Notes: generated by a model not told the origin, from the letters alone. DNA of 64,000 bases from Candidatus Calditenuaceae archaeon (GCA_025059595.1 JANXDI010000029.1:1-64000), one strand, 5' to 3'; positions 25,762 through 34,969 are shown, counted from the first letter of the stretch. Numbers and translations are program-made.

Positions 25762-26478
25762 TTAAGTTTTTCTTAGCCTTTGGAGAAGGGGTATCTCTTT
25801 AATCTTTCTCTCACCGAGCAACTCCCAAGTTATGCCCTTAGGTCTCGGAATTTTTGTTTCTGTGAAAAAGATCTCCTTCTCGGTGGCGATGATGTCTATT
25901 GGGACGTCAAACTCCTCGACTGGAATTCTTTCTACGTTTTGTAGAGTGTGGACCGTAGTTATTATAGGCGTATCGTCTAATACTTTGCCAAACATTCTCA
26001 AAATCGCATACTCTATCTCTGAGTAGCCCTCTCCTTTCCCAACCCTCTCACCTCTGCGCGAAACAGCCACTGAGCCCGCAACTATCAAATCGACTCTGTC
26101 CAGACTCTCAGGCTCCACTTTATCTCCCAGTTCAAAAGCACCCCTAATGGTCGAGGCCTGCCTCATGAGGGGCTCATCTAACTCCATCGGATTAAGTATC
26201 AGGAATCCTTCGCGGATGCGCGGGGTCGGCATTATCAGCGTCTTGCCCTTTCGGAGACAAAGTTCTCTCACAGGTCTTTGCGGTGAGTCCGGATTAACCT
26301 TTACTACTCGCGCGTGTCTAAACGGTTCCAGGCGAAGAAGTAGGCTCGCGGCTACCTCGGCTCCCTCAAAATTTGGTATCCGACCCCAAATCGGGAATGG
26401 GGGCCGCGCGACGCCTTCCCGCATAAGCAATCTCCAAACATGTTCGCGTATCCTTTGCTTCTCCTCCCTCGGATTCAA
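25762..26478 (-). CDS. 5-formyltetrahydrofolate cyclo-ligase family protein
   Basis: A 238-residue member of the 5-formyltetrahydrofolate cyclo-ligase family, whose classical reaction uses ATP to convert 5-formyl-THF to methenyl-THF. Recognisable parts are EKQRIREHVWRLL at the start, TLIMPTPRIREGFL, VAGSVAVSRRGERVGKGEGYSEIEYAIL (the GxGxGxxD-like loop with E instead of D) and TVHTLQ. In archaea, members may act on tetrahydromethanopterin-type substrates or something else. The TTG start overlaps the HdrD/E gene's stop by 3 nt, so both are probably translated from one transcript. Confidence 0.82.
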   Translation of the reverse strand: MNPREEKQRIREHVWRLLMREGVARPPFPIWGRIPNFEGAEVAASLLLRLEPFRHARVVKVNPDSPQRPVRELCLRKGKTLIMPTPRIREGFLILNPMELDEPLMRQASTIRGAFELGDKVEPESLDRVDLIVAGSVAVSRRGERVGKGEGYSEIEYAILRMFGKVLDDTPIITTVHTLQNVERIPVEEFDVPIDIIATEKEIFFTETKIPRPKGITWELLGERKIKEIPLLQRLRKT

Positions 26479-28481
26479 TTCACCTCAGCCGGTCTGAAAA
26501 GCTCTGATATCTCTTTGATGGATACGCGTCTCTCTATACCTAGAACTCTCTTTGCGTCCTCTAACATGGCTAGGCAGAATGGACATTCGGTCACTATAGT
26601 CTCAGCGCCTGTTTCAAGAAGCTCCTCCAGTCTGATGAGATTCTCGCGTCTAACCCTTTTGATGTCAAGCCAGTAGTTTCCGCCGCCCGCGCCACAGCAG
26701 AAGGTCTCCCTCCGTGTCCTCCTTGTCTCGTGGACTTCCAGCCCCTTTAGTATCAATCTCGGCTCTTCGACAAGACCATGCATGCGTGAGAAAATGCATG
26801 AGTCGTGAATGGTGAGTCGGCCTGTAGTGGCCAGTTTGATTTTCCCCTCTCTGGCGAGCTTTTGAAAGAGTGCTATGTGGCTGGTGACTTTGAACTTAGC
26901 GCCTAAGTCCTTATACTGTCTGGCCAGTGTATCATAGCAGTGGGGGCAGTGTGTTATTACATGTTTGACGCCCTTGGACTCCAGCAGTCTGATAACATCC
27001 TCGGCGAGCTCTTGGTATCTACCCTCCTCACCGAGCCTCCGGGCGGGGTCTCCGTTACACACTTCCTCACTACAAATTACGGCGAACTCGACTCCTGCCG
27101 AGACTAGAAGTGACACGACCTGTTTGACAATCTGCCTCGCCCTGGGGTCATAAACCCCCATACAGCCAACCCAGTAAACGGTCTCGACCAGTCTCGAGTT
27201 ATTAATGCTCTTTGCTCCGAGCTGCTCGAGCTCCCTAAGTAATTTAACTCTCTCTTCACCCCTCATCCCGAATGGGTTTCGAGTTCTCGCGAGGCTTGAG
27301 AGAGTCTCGACTCCCCTTTTCGTGACTTTGCCTTGAATTGCGAGGGCCCTTCTCAACTCAATTATCAGCTCCATTGGGCTGATAAGGACTGGGCAGGCGT
27401 ATTCGCATGCTCCGCAATTGGTGCAGGCGAATACTTCATCGAGTGTGAACGTTTTGGAGTCTAAGAGGTCCACCTCCATTTTCTCCCACCAAGCCCTCCT
27501 AAGCTTTTGCACGATTGAGCGAGGAGAGAGGGGCGTGCCAGCGATTAAGGCTGGGCAAACTTCGTCGCATCTTCCGCAGTCTGTGCATGCGTCGAGCTGA
27601 AGTATTTGGCGTGGCTTGAGGTCTGAGACGCGCCCAATCCCGACGGAGGGTAAGGGCGACTCTACGCTGAGCTGGCTCAGTATGAAAGGCGTCTCTATTT
27701 TTCCGGGCGCCTCTATAAGCCGGCGAGAGACAGCTACGTTTAAGCTGGAGGCGACTATGTGCAGGAGGTTTGTGAAGGGCAGGGCGGCTATACCTCCGAA
27801 AGAGGCTATCGCATGTATCCACCAAACCCCTCGATAAAAAATCTCCAAAGAAACCCTATCAAAATTCAGGTCAATCATCAGGGAAGCCAGTAATGCACCG
27901 ACAGGAGAATAAATCCCCCACTCAGGGCTGCGCAAGTATATCCTTACTCCCTCAAGAATGAACCCTGTAAACCCGATGAATAGAAGGAGCAAAAGAAGAG
28001 AGGTGTATTCTCTCTTATAACTCAGACGTCCGGGGCGAAGGTATGTCCTTCTCAGCAAGGCGTAGAGTAGGCCTGCTATGAAGAGAATGCCGAAGGTGTC
28101 TAGCAGAAGCTCATAGAGTAGATAAAAGTCCCCGACGAGAAGGCGCGCTTGAAGAGGCCTCATGATGTCGTGGTCTATGAAGACGAGCGTTGTCCCTATT
28201 AAGAGGGTGAGGGCGCCGTAGGATATCAGGAGATGCATAACGCCCGCCTTCTTCTCCCGTAAAATTCGCCTCTGCGCCCAGCCGAACTCCAAAATAGACA
28301 TCATGAAGCCTTTGGGGTTCTCAAGGAGAATCCGGAAAATGCTTTTCAAACCGTAGCTCGACAACCTAGCGTAGAGTCCATAAAGGAAGACAGCTGCGAA
28401 GGGCGCGAGAACGATGTATAATATAACATCAGCACCCTCAGGCATCAGCACGAAATTTTCCCTTGAAGGGGTTATGTTCAT
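26475..28481 (-). CDS. Membrane iron-sulfur oxidoreductase, HdrE-HdrD fusion type
   Basis: A 668-residue fusion. Residues 1-250 contain about six membrane helices with histidines (H83, H104, H223, H241) that may bind b-hemes, as in HdrE/NarI-like subunits. Two 4Fe-4S motifs follow (C299-C302-C305-C309 and C353-C356-C359-C363). Two CCG domains complete it: the first has C470/C475 and C512-x2-C515, the second C595-C596 (FCCGAGGGN). This layout is that of HdrD/DsrK-like quinone- or thiol-linked electron carriers. Without methanogenesis genes here, a respiratory role with an unknown thiol/disulfide or donor is inferred. Confidence 0.85.
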   Translation of the reverse strand: MNITPSRENFVLMPEGADVILYIVLAPFAAVFLYGLYARLSSYGLKSIFRILLENPKGFMMSILEFGWAQRRILREKKAGVMHLLISYGALTLLIGTTLVFIDHDIMRPLQARLLVGDFYLLYELLLDTFGILFIAGLLYALLRRTYLRPGRLSYKREYTSLLLLLLFIGFTGFILEGVRIYLRSPEWGIYSPVGALLASLMIDLNFDRVSLEIFYRGVWWIHAIASFGGIAALPFTNLLHIVASSLNVAVSRRLIEAPGKIETPFILSQLSVESPLPSVGIGRVSDLKPRQILQLDACTDCGRCDEVCPALIAGTPLSPRSIVQKLRRAWWEKMEVDLLDSKTFTLDEVFACTNCGACEYACPVLISPMELIIELRRALAIQGKVTKRGVETLSSLARTRNPFGMRGEERVKLLRELEQLGAKSINNSRLVETVYWVGCMGVYDPRARQIVKQVVSLLVSAGVEFAVICSEEVCNGDPARRLGEEGRYQELAEDVIRLLESKGVKHVITHCPHCYDTLARQYKDLGAKFKVTSHIALFQKLAREGKIKLATTGRLTIHDSCIFSRMHGLVEEPRLILKGLEVHETRRTRRETFCCGAGGGNYWLDIKRVRRENLIRLEELLETGAETIVTECPFCLAMLEDAKRVLGIERRVSIKEISELFRPAEVN

Positions 28482-28531
28482 GACTCGGTTTCTGGGGAAT
28501 TGAGTGGCGCAATAAGATATTAAATTAATTT

Positions 28532-28774
28532 ATGTTGAAATGCTTGTCGATGGGGGGGTTGCAGGCTTATAGTGTAGTTATCTGCCCGCGATGTGGCGAA
28601 TATAGAGTAGTGAAGAGACAGAAGACGTTCAAGTGCTTCAAATGCGGCTCGACAATTGCAATCCAGTCCAGTCGTATTGTCGCATCAGTTAACTCTGCAG
28701 ATGAGGCGAGGAGGGTGATTGCCCAACTAAAGATGCGTAGGTCTGCTGAAGTGAAAGGCCGTTCAGGCTCTTGA
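28532..28774 (+). CDS. Small zinc-ribbon protein (DUF1922-like)
   Basis: A small protein with a zinc ribbon formed by CPRCGEYRVV and CFKCGST, followed by basic residues and an ARRVIAQLK helix. This matches the archaeal DUF1922 pattern of unknown function. The longest frame starts at 28532, but the ATG at 28550 (MGGLQAYSVVICPRCG) is the more probable start. An AT-rich ATATTAAATTAATTTATG promoter region precedes it. It converges with the FAD oxidoreductase gene. Confidence 0.65.
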   Translation: MLKCLSMGGLQAYSVVICPRCGEYRVVKRQKTFKCFKCGSTIAIQSSRIVASVNSADEARRVIAQLKMRRSAEVKGRSGS

Positions 28775-29896
28775 ATGAAGCTCAATGACGGTTTCAGGCT
28801 CGCCAGAATAGTTGTTGAACCTTGATGGGCTGAAATCTTCTAAGTAAGGGGGAGCATTTCCGCTCGCGATATACCCAACCACGTCTTGGCTCAAAGCTGG
28901 GCCCCTCATGAGACCATAACCGTCAAGTGCGTCGACGATGAAGAGGTCCTCGTATCCCGGAATTCTCCCAACTATTGGTCTGCCGTCTGGTGATGAGCTA
29001 CAGACGCCTGCCCATCCTCCAGCCAAAAAATATCGCTCTGGCTGTTTCAACCTGTCGAAGAGCTTCTGGGATATTTCGTCGGCGAATTCCTTAGAGGGGT
29101 GGAGGGGGCATTCCGAGGGCGAATGAAGCTTAAGAGCGTAGCCGTTGCCAACAATCACAGAATTTCTTCCAAACCTCCTCATATAGACGTGGCTCTCCTC
29201 AAGGAAAAGCGGGACGCTGGGCAAATCCTGGACGGTGTTGAGCGATAAGACTTGGCACGCATATATCAATACAGGCACTCTCCAGACTCCACTTTTATCT
29301 AAAAGGTCCTTGTTCCAAGCCCCAGTAGCGAATAAGGCATAGTCGTATGAGATTCTCTCTCTGCCTCCATCCACGAATAACTTTTTATTTTTTACATCTA
29401 TGCCGGTGACCTCCGACCACTCATAGATGCTGACATTAAGCTCTTCTAGCCTTTCCCTCAGGGATTTGAAGAGGGCAGCCACATCCAATACGATATCTTC
29501 AGGTGTAAGGACTCCGACCTCGTAGTCCCTGATCCTTATCCAGTCAATCCAATCCTTTAATTCTCCGCAGCTCAAGACCTTGTATCTGACTCCTGCGTTA
29601 CTTAGAAGCTCAGTCGAATAACGCGAGATCCAGGAGGGCTCTATCGAAAGGAATCCAGACTCGACTACAGATTCTCCGGCCAACTTCCTATAAATCTCCT
29701 GACTTCTTTTAGAGAGCTCTATGTCAATAGGAATCACAAGCTGAGTCGTATGTATTCCTGCACATTTACCGCTAGCCCCGTTGCCAAGGTGTCCCGCCTC
29801 AACAACCGTAACCTTCAGTCCCCTCTCCGCGGCAAGAAATGCCGCGAACGCGCCTACCACACCACCACCCACAATAGCAAGCTCCGACCTCTTCAT
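28763..29896 (-). CDS. FAD-dependent oxidoreductase, DAO/glycine-oxidase family
   Basis: A 377-residue member of the D-amino-acid-oxidase/glycine-oxidase superfamily, which oxidises amines or amino acids with FAD. The dinucleotide-binding loop GGGVVG (9-14) and the VVEAG strand end stand at the N-terminus, and SSPDGRPIVGRIPGYEDLFI with GYGLMRGPA, the FAD/substrate part, near the C-terminus. The substrate is not evident (sarcosine, glycine, proline or a thiamine-pathway amine are possible). A TATA-like TTTTATAAAA near 29940 (minus) lies upstream. Confidence 0.82.
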   Translation of the reverse strand: MKRSELAIVGGGVVGAFAAFLAAERGLKVTVVEAGHLGNGASGKCAGIHTTQLVIPIDIELSKRSQEIYRKLAGESVVESGFLSIEPSWISRYSTELLSNAGVRYKVLSCGELKDWIDWIRIRDYEVGVLTPEDIVLDVAALFKSLRERLEELNVSIYEWSEVTGIDVKNKKLFVDGGRERISYDYALFATGAWNKDLLDKSGVWRVPVLIYACQVLSLNTVQDLPSVPLFLEESHVYMRRFGRNSVIVGNGYALKLHSPSECPLHPSKEFADEISQKLFDRLKQPERYFLAGGWAGVCSSSPDGRPIVGRIPGYEDLFIVDALDGYGLMRGPALSQDVVGYIASGNAPPYLEDFSPSRFNNYSGEPETVIELHSRA

Positions 29897-30159
29897 TCCA
29901 TTTCTAATAATATCGAGATGTTTTTTAATAAACTTCCCATTTTATAAAAGAAATTATATTATGGAAAATTAATTATTAGTTTTAAGTCCAGCTTTAATAT
30001 TATTCAAGCCGTTAAATAATTACAAAGGTAATTACAATATATTTCTCTAATCTATTTGATATTTCGTCTGTCTAAATGACCATGTAGTGTTTTTAACCCA
30101 TAGCTCTTGGATGATGAGGTTTTATATCGCCTATCGATTTCTCAGTTAAGCCGCCATCT
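29897..30159. other. AT-rich intergenic region
   Basis: This stretch is markedly AT-rich compared with its neighbours and separates two minus-strand genes. It contains the promoter of the FAD oxidoreductase and a GATGATGAG sequence near 30110 that looks like a C box but has no convincing D box in reach. I see no protein frame or tRNA here. Confidence 0.5.
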
Positions 30160-31536
30160 TTAAGGCTTCCGCCCAAGTTTTTCCAGATATTTGCCTAAGA
30201 GGAGAAGGAACTTTTCCGCGACCTCGAGACTGTTTCTGCCTGTTATCATTATTATGGGCTCCTTACCCCAGTCTCCCCTGTGAAATATTATGTCGGTCAC
30301 TTTGCCGGTTGCCTCGTATGCCCGCGCCACACCCCATCTAATGGTCATGCCCTCGACGGACTTGATTTCGGGAGGCTCTTGTGACCTGTCATAGGAGCTG
30401 ATGGTGAAGCCGAGCTCCTCAGCTACATCCAGCAGGTCTTCGGAGAATTTCAAATTCATAGCCGCCCTCCTTGAATGGTCGTACTGAAGTATCGTTAATA
30501 TCGCGTCGGCTACATGCCTTGAACCACCCATCCATGGATGTGTCGTTGCTTTCAACCTGTCAAAGACCCTGACAATTCTCCCCGGAACTGCTACCACATC
30601 CTCCCTGCCTGTAGCTCCTAATGGAGCCTCGCCTATGTTTATTCCGGACTCAGGGGCCAGATGCCCTCCATACTCGGCCTCCTCAATCATCCTAACCGCT
30701 TCACGGAGATTCTTTAACGCATCCAGCAGTCCAGCCTTTTTAACGATGGATGACATGGGATTGACAGGTCCTGAACCCTGACCGACTAGAAAGCCTCCTC
30801 TGATTGCTTCATACACGAAGTTTTGCGCCTCTTTGACAGCCTCGGGAATTTTGGCTCCCTTGGCGAGCTGCGTCGCTATGGCCGAAGCAAAAACGCATCC
30901 AGTCCCATGTGTGGCTCTTGTGTGAATTCTCGGGACTTCAAATCTATAGAACGACCCGTCAAAGTATAGTATGTCGATGACCCTATCTCCGTGTAGGTGG
31001 CCTCCCTTAACCACAACCGCAGGCACCCCAAACTCTCTTGAAAGCGTTTCAGCAACTTTTCGCTGGTCCTCCTCTCCTTCGATTCTTAGTCCGCTCAACA
31101 CGGTCGCCTCGCTGGCGTTGGGGGTAATAACCGTAGCAAGTGGGAAGAGGCTCTTCTTCAACTCGTCCACCGCGGCTGGCTGGAGGAGTTGGGCACCGCT
31201 TTTCGCAACCATTACCGGGTCAACAACCTTTGGAGCCTCTATCTTACTGAGCTCTCGACTGACCACCTGTATTATGCCCGCTGTGTGGAGCATTCCTGTC
31301 TTGACAGCGTCGACGCCGATATCGTTTAAGCAGACTCGAATCTGCTCGGCAACAAATTCAGGGTCAAGGTCTACTATCTTAGTCACCTCTCTCGTGTTCT
31401 GGGATGTCAGAGAAGTTAGCGCTGACATTCCATGGCCGCCAAGAGCCGCTATCGTCTTAAGGTCGGCCTGAATCCCGGCCCCTCCACCCGAATCTGAGCC
31501 CGCTATAGTTAAGACGCGTGGGACCTTCGATATCAC
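30160..31536 (-). CDS. thiDN: ThiDN: HMP-P kinase fused to thiamine-phosphate synthase ThiN
   Basis: A two-domain thiamine enzyme. Residues 1-270 are ThiD (AGSDSGGGAGIQADLKTI; GTGCVFASAIA near 220), which phosphorylates hydroxymethylpyrimidine twice over. Residues ~285-458 are ThiN, the archaeal thiamine-phosphate synthase unrelated to ThiE, recognisable by GREDVVAVPGRIV, MGGSRHVADAI, MNLKFSED and DIIFHRGDWGKEPIIMITG. The protein is 458 residues, normal for this fusion. It is the last gene of a cluster with a P-loop NTPase and ThiW. Confidence 0.94.
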   Translation of the reverse strand: MISKVPRVLTIAGSDSGGGAGIQADLKTIAALGGHGMSALTSLTSQNTREVTKIVDLDPEFVAEQIRVCLNDIGVDAVKTGMLHTAGIIQVVSRELSKIEAPKVVDPVMVAKSGAQLLQPAAVDELKKSLFPLATVITPNASEATVLSGLRIEGEEDQRKVAETLSREFGVPAVVVKGGHLHGDRVIDILYFDGSFYRFEVPRIHTRATHGTGCVFASAIATQLAKGAKIPEAVKEAQNFVYEAIRGGFLVGQGSGPVNPMSSIVKKAGLLDALKNLREAVRMIEEAEYGGHLAPESGINIGEAPLGATGREDVVAVPGRIVRVFDRLKATTHPWMGGSRHVADAILTILQYDHSRRAAMNLKFSEDLLDVAEELGFTISSYDRSQEPPEIKSVEGMTIRWGVARAYEATGKVTDIIFHRGDWGKEPIIMITGRNSLEVAEKFLLLLGKYLEKLGRKP

Positions 31537-31549
31537 GAAACTACCCGCT

Positions 31550-32101
31550 CTAACCCATTCTTATAATTATGTCAGACACCTGTAAAAGGCTCTCCACGAA
31601 CCGCCTCTCCCTCAGGGTGAGGCCTGAACCTTTATCTTCAGCGAGCCTAGAGCCAGAATACGCCGTGACTATCCATGCCCGACTCAAGGCCATGGCCGAC
31701 GTGAGGGGGGCTGATTCTCCACCGTGAACGAATATGGTCGCGTCGTTTATCGCCAAGATGGGGGTCGGGTTCTTGACATACCGTTCTATTAACGGATTAA
31801 GTAGCATGCAGTTATCTCTGGCCAGTTTTTGAACCTCTTCAGCATCTCTACCGATTAGCCTAGGAGGTTTGATCTCCCAGCTAGTGAGATACCTTACGCC
31901 CTCAGGGACCTCACCAACCTCAATTATTTTCCCACCAACCCCCCAGGAGAGGCTAGGTGCCATGTCTATGATTGTAACCTCATTTGAATAACCCGCCTCT
32001 GCGAGAATCCATACCAACCTATGAAGGAGCCTAGTCTTCCCACTTCGACTCTCCCCAACGACAAGAATACGGTTACTGGAGAGGATGTTAGGGGCGAGCA
32101 T
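31550..32101 (-). CDS. P-loop NTPase in the thiamine cluster
   Basis: A 183-residue protein with a clear Walker A motif, GESRSGKT (16-23), and a Walker-B-like IIDMA strand (44-48). No ABC signature sequence is seen, so it is not an EcfA ATPase. It lies between thiW and thiDN with 13-14 nt gaps on each side. A role tied to pyrimidine/thiamine uptake or activation is plausible by context, but I cannot assign one. Confidence 0.6.
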   Translation of the reverse strand: MLAPNILSSNRILVVGESRSGKTRLLHRLVWILAEAGYSNEVTIIDMAPSLSWGVGGKIIEVGEVPEGVRYLTSWEIKPPRLIGRDAEEVQKLARDNCMLLNPLIERYVKNPTPILAINDATIFVHGGESAPLTSAMALSRAWIVTAYSGSRLAEDKGSGLTLRERRFVESLLQVSDIIIRMG

Positions 32102-32115
32102 TAATTCATTTGCCT

Positions 32116-32679
32116 TCAGTCCCGCCTAAATATCTGTGGCATTACTTTATGTAGGGCAATAAGGACAAGATATCCTGCGATAGCTCCTGGCACCGAGCTT
32201 GCGGCCCAGCCTGACCAAAAAATCAACAAGGCTAAGAAATATTCTCCACGAGCTAGAAGCGCCGAGAGGGAAGGTGATAGGGGGAAAAGATCTGGGAGGA
32301 AGGGGAAGAGAATCAGAAGAGATACGGTCCCGCCTAACAGGACAGTTCCTACCGGCTCTACGAAGGCGCAGAGAAAACGCGCCCTTGGGTCTCTGAACCT
32401 CCCAGTCAGCTTATAGAAGAGGCCCACCAGAATAACACCAGGTATCCCACCGGGATAAGCGAAGAGGGTCCCCAAGCCCAACCCAATCCGCAGCGAGCCG
32501 ACAATGAGCGGGACAGCCAAACCCCAGAGGGGGCCGACCATGACACCCGCAAGAACGTTGCCGAAGTGCTGCATCGGCGCTGCACGGGTCCCGAGAAAAG
32601 GGAACCAGATGTAAAGAGAAGAGATAAGCGTAACAGCCGAGATAGCCATCACATATGTTATCTTACGGCTGCTCTTCAA
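32116..32679 (-). CDS. thiW: ThiW-type transporter, thiamine-precursor (thiazole) uptake
   Basis: A 187-residue, five- to six-helix membrane protein matching ThiW, an energy-coupling-factor S-component predicted to import the thiazole precursor of thiamine. Conserved parts are MQHFGNVLAGVMVGPLWGL, RIGLGLGTLFAYPGGIPG and a C-terminal WAASSVPGAIAGY helix. Placement beside thiDN supports the substrate assignment. The EcfA and EcfT subunits must come from elsewhere in the genome. Confidence 0.88.
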   Translation of the reverse strand: MKSSRKITYVMAISAVTLISSLYIWFPFLGTRAAPMQHFGNVLAGVMVGPLWGLAVPLIVGSLRIGLGLGTLFAYPGGIPGVILVGLFYKLTGRFRDPRARFLCAFVEPVGTVLLGGTVSLLILFPFLPDLFPLSPSLSALLARGEYFLALLIFWSGWAASSVPGAIAGYLVLIALHKVMPQIFRRD

Positions 32680-32698
32680 GCCGCTTGAACACCGCCCG

Positions 32699-33091
32699 CT
32701 ATCTTAAGCCCCAACTAACGCTTTTAAGAGGCTTCACTTTTATCAAAGCTACCTCCCCCTCATCCCATCGGTCCCTCCTAGCCCACGCAAATCTTTTAAA
32801 GAAAAGCTCCGAAATTTCCTTGAACTCTTCACCACTCAATAGAATTTCTGCCTCCCCTCTTATTAAGACAGCCCTGTTTGGCTTATAGGTGTCTACCAGA
32901 ACCGTAACTCTTCTGTCTCTCTTGATGTTCCGTATTTTCATCGTTTCAAGGTCGGAGACGATGTAGAGGTATCCGTCTCTGAAGACGTAGCATACGGGGA
33001 CGAGGTGGGGCGCCCCACTACTGTCTATGGTGGCTAATCTGCACAGTTCGTTTCTTTGTAGAAAGCGGGCCTCACTATCCCTAAACTTCAA
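32699..33091 (-). CDS. PPOX-class flavin/F420-binding protein
   Basis: A 130-residue split beta-barrel protein of the pyridoxamine-phosphate-oxidase-like superfamily, with CRLATIDSSGAPHLVPVCY, KIRNIKRDRRVTVLVDTY and WARRDRWDEGEVALI. Archaeal members often bind F420 or flavin rather than PLP; the exact cofactor is not visible. Its stop is 19 nt from the thiW start, so it may lead the thiamine cluster transcript. Confidence 0.78.
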   Translation of the reverse strand: MKFRDSEARFLQRNELCRLATIDSSGAPHLVPVCYVFRDGYLYIVSDLETMKIRNIKRDRRVTVLVDTYKPNRAVLIRGEAEILLSGEEFKEISELFFKRFAWARRDRWDEGEVALIKVKPLKSVSWGLR

Positions 33092-33157
33092 GGTGCCTCT
33101 TTAACACTATCAAATGATGGATATAACCATTAGCCGTCTTGGAGAAGAATATTCATG

Positions 33158-33165
33158 CTTATATG
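33158..33165 (+). promoter_or_regulatory. TATA-like box upstream of sufS
   Basis: CTTATATG lies about 25-33 nt before the TTG start at 33191, consistent with a short-leader transcript. Confidence 0.4.
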
Positions 33166-33190
33166 AGTCTTTGGACGCTAGGTCTTTAGC

Positions 33191-34435
33191 TTGAGTCAAG
33201 CAGCTGCCGCCAAATCACCCTACAGAATCAGGAAAGACTTTCCTATATTCTCAAGAATTAGAGACTCTAAACCACTCGTATACCTCGATAACGCAGCTAC
33301 TACGCAGAAGCCCCTTCAGGTGATTCAAGCGATAGCTGATTTTTATTCCATGGTGAACGCTAATGTCCACAGGGGGGTCTACAGCCTATCCATAGAGTCT
33401 ACAGAGAAATATGAGCGTGTAAGAAGGCTCGTCGCCGGTTTTATAGATTCGGAAAGTTGGCGTGAAGTAATCTTCACAAGAAACGCGACAGAGGCAATAA
33501 ACTTAGTCGCCTACGCGTATGCATTGCACAGAATAAAGAGGGGCGGAAAGATAGTTATCACGGAGATGGAGCATCACAGCAACATTGTCCCTTGGCAGCT
33601 TGTGGCTCAGATGAGGGGGCTCAAGATTGAAGCTTTACCAATCACGGAGGAGGGCTATTTGGACCTCAGCCAGCTTGACAGGATTCTCCGGGATGCGGAC
33701 CTACTGGCCGTCGTCCACGCGTCGAACGTCTTGGGGACGATAAACCCTGTTAAACACCTCGTTGAGGCTGCTAAGTCGTGGGGTGCCGCCGTCTTGGTGG
33801 ATGCCGCACAGAGCGTCCCCCACATGCCGGTGAGCTTTAGAGAACTGGGATGCGACTTCCTCGCCTTTTCTGGGCACAAGATGCTCGGCCCCATGGGGGT
33901 AGGATGTCTCGTTGCTAAGGAAGAGATGTTAGAGCCCATGGAGCCCTTTATGGGTGGCGGCGAGATGATTAGTGAAGTCACATTATCAGGCTCGCGGTGG
34001 AATGAGGTTCCGTGGAAGTTTGAGGCTGGGACGCCAAGTGTGGCGGACGTCGTCGGGCTAGGAGCTGCCGTGGAGTATCTTAACAGCCTTGGCCTCGAAT
34101 GGGTGAGGAGGCATGAAGAGGAGCTGACCGAGGCCGCTCTTCAGGAACTGTCGGAGATTCCACAATCAAGAGTCATAGGGCCCGAGTCGGTGAAAGACCG
34201 CTGCGGCCTCATATCCTTCACCCTCGCAGACATCCACCCACACGACCTTGCCGAATACCTTGACAGGTACTTCAACATAGCAGTCCGCGCAGGGCATCAC
34301 TGCGCCATGCCCCTACACAGCAGGCTGGGCTTAACGGCCACAACTAGGGCGAGCTTCTACATCTACAACACAAAAGAGGAGGTTCAACTCCTCGCAGATG
34401 CCCTAAGAAGCGCGCTCAAATACTTCAAGGCCTAA
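33191..34435 (+). CDS. sufS: Cysteine desulfurase SufS
   Basis: SufS removes sulfur from cysteine for iron-sulfur cluster assembly. The 414-residue class-V aminotransferase fold has the PLP lysine K230 in FSGHKMLGP and the catalytic C371 in RAGHHCAMP, both as in group II enzymes. Start is TTG at 33191, directly after a TATA-like sequence; no upstream ATG fits better. SufU or SufBCD genes are not adjacent. Confidence 0.94.
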   Translation: MSQAAAAKSPYRIRKDFPIFSRIRDSKPLVYLDNAATTQKPLQVIQAIADFYSMVNANVHRGVYSLSIESTEKYERVRRLVAGFIDSESWREVIFTRNATEAINLVAYAYALHRIKRGGKIVITEMEHHSNIVPWQLVAQMRGLKIEALPITEEGYLDLSQLDRILRDADLLAVVHASNVLGTINPVKHLVEAAKSWGAAVLVDAAQSVPHMPVSFRELGCDFLAFSGHKMLGPMGVGCLVAKEEMLEPMEPFMGGGEMISEVTLSGSRWNEVPWKFEAGTPSVADVVGLGAAVEYLNSLGLEWVRRHEEELTEAALQELSEIPQSRVIGPESVKDRCGLISFTLADIHPHDLAEYLDRYFNIAVRAGHHCAMPLHSRLGLTATTRASFYIYNTKEEVQLLADALRSALKYFKA

Positions 34436-34935
34436 ATATCTACAGTAAACATCGTCGTGGTGGAATTCATGTTAATCTCGGTTAGAAGCCAAAGTCTCCT
34501 GAAGTAAGAATTAAAGAAGTCGCTCTTCGCATCCTCACCCACCCCCACGATAACGTCATAAATTCCGAAAATCTCGTAGGCCTCCATCACATGCTCTATG
34601 CTCTGCAAAAACCTGTCCCAGAGTCTGGGAGCTGCTGGCCTACGGATTTTGATGAATGTGTAGGCGCACTTCTTCTTGGGTGTCGTCAGCTGTCTCTCGA
34701 AGTTCAGCCCCGCCGAGTTCACGATGAGTGTATTGGTGTCCACTACGCCGTTTTGGTATAGCGTGTCGAGGACAGAGTTTATCTGCTCTATTGTATTCAC
34801 TTCCACCTTCGCTATGATGTCCGCCGTTCCGAAGATGAGATAGGCCTCCCTTACGAGCTGTATTCTCCTAGTGGCGTGTAGACATTCTATAAGCTCGCTC
34901 CTTTTCCCGACGGACCCGAGAATGAAGGCCTTCAT
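34432..34935 (-). CDS. Tandem RAM-domain (Lrp/AsnC ligand-binding) protein without HTH
   Basis: Two Lrp/AsnC-type ligand-binding (RAM) domains in tandem: REAYLIFGTADIIAKVEV in the first and MEAYEIFGIYDVIVGV in the second. There is no helix-turn-helix, so it cannot bind DNA by itself in the usual manner and may sense an amino acid or modify a true Lrp regulator. The frame reaches 35001, but a TTAAAAG box at 34958-34966 places the ATG at 34935 next to a predicted transcription start and removes overlap with the next gene. Confidence 0.75.
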   Translation of the reverse strand: MKAFILGSVGKRSELIECLHATRRIQLVREAYLIFGTADIIAKVEVNTIEQINSVLDTLYQNGVVDTNTLIVNSAGLNFERQLTTPKKKCAYTFIKIRRPAAPRLWDRFLQSIEHVMEAYEIFGIYDVIVGVGEDAKSDFFNSYFRRLWLLTEINMNSTTTMFTVDI

Positions 34936-34957
34936 GAGATATGAATCGCCCGCCCGG

Positions 34958-34966
34958 CTTTTAAGC
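34958..34966 (-). promoter_or_regulatory. TATA-like box of the tandem RAM-domain gene
   Basis: The minus-strand sequence GCTTAAAAG lies 23-31 nt upstream of the ATG at 34935, which supports this start over the longer frame. Confidence 0.4.
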
Positions 34967-34969
34967 GTT

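Noticed and set aside
30105..30150. GATGATGAG as a C box of a C/D guide RNA
   Set aside because: No CUGA D box at a suitable distance on the same strand.
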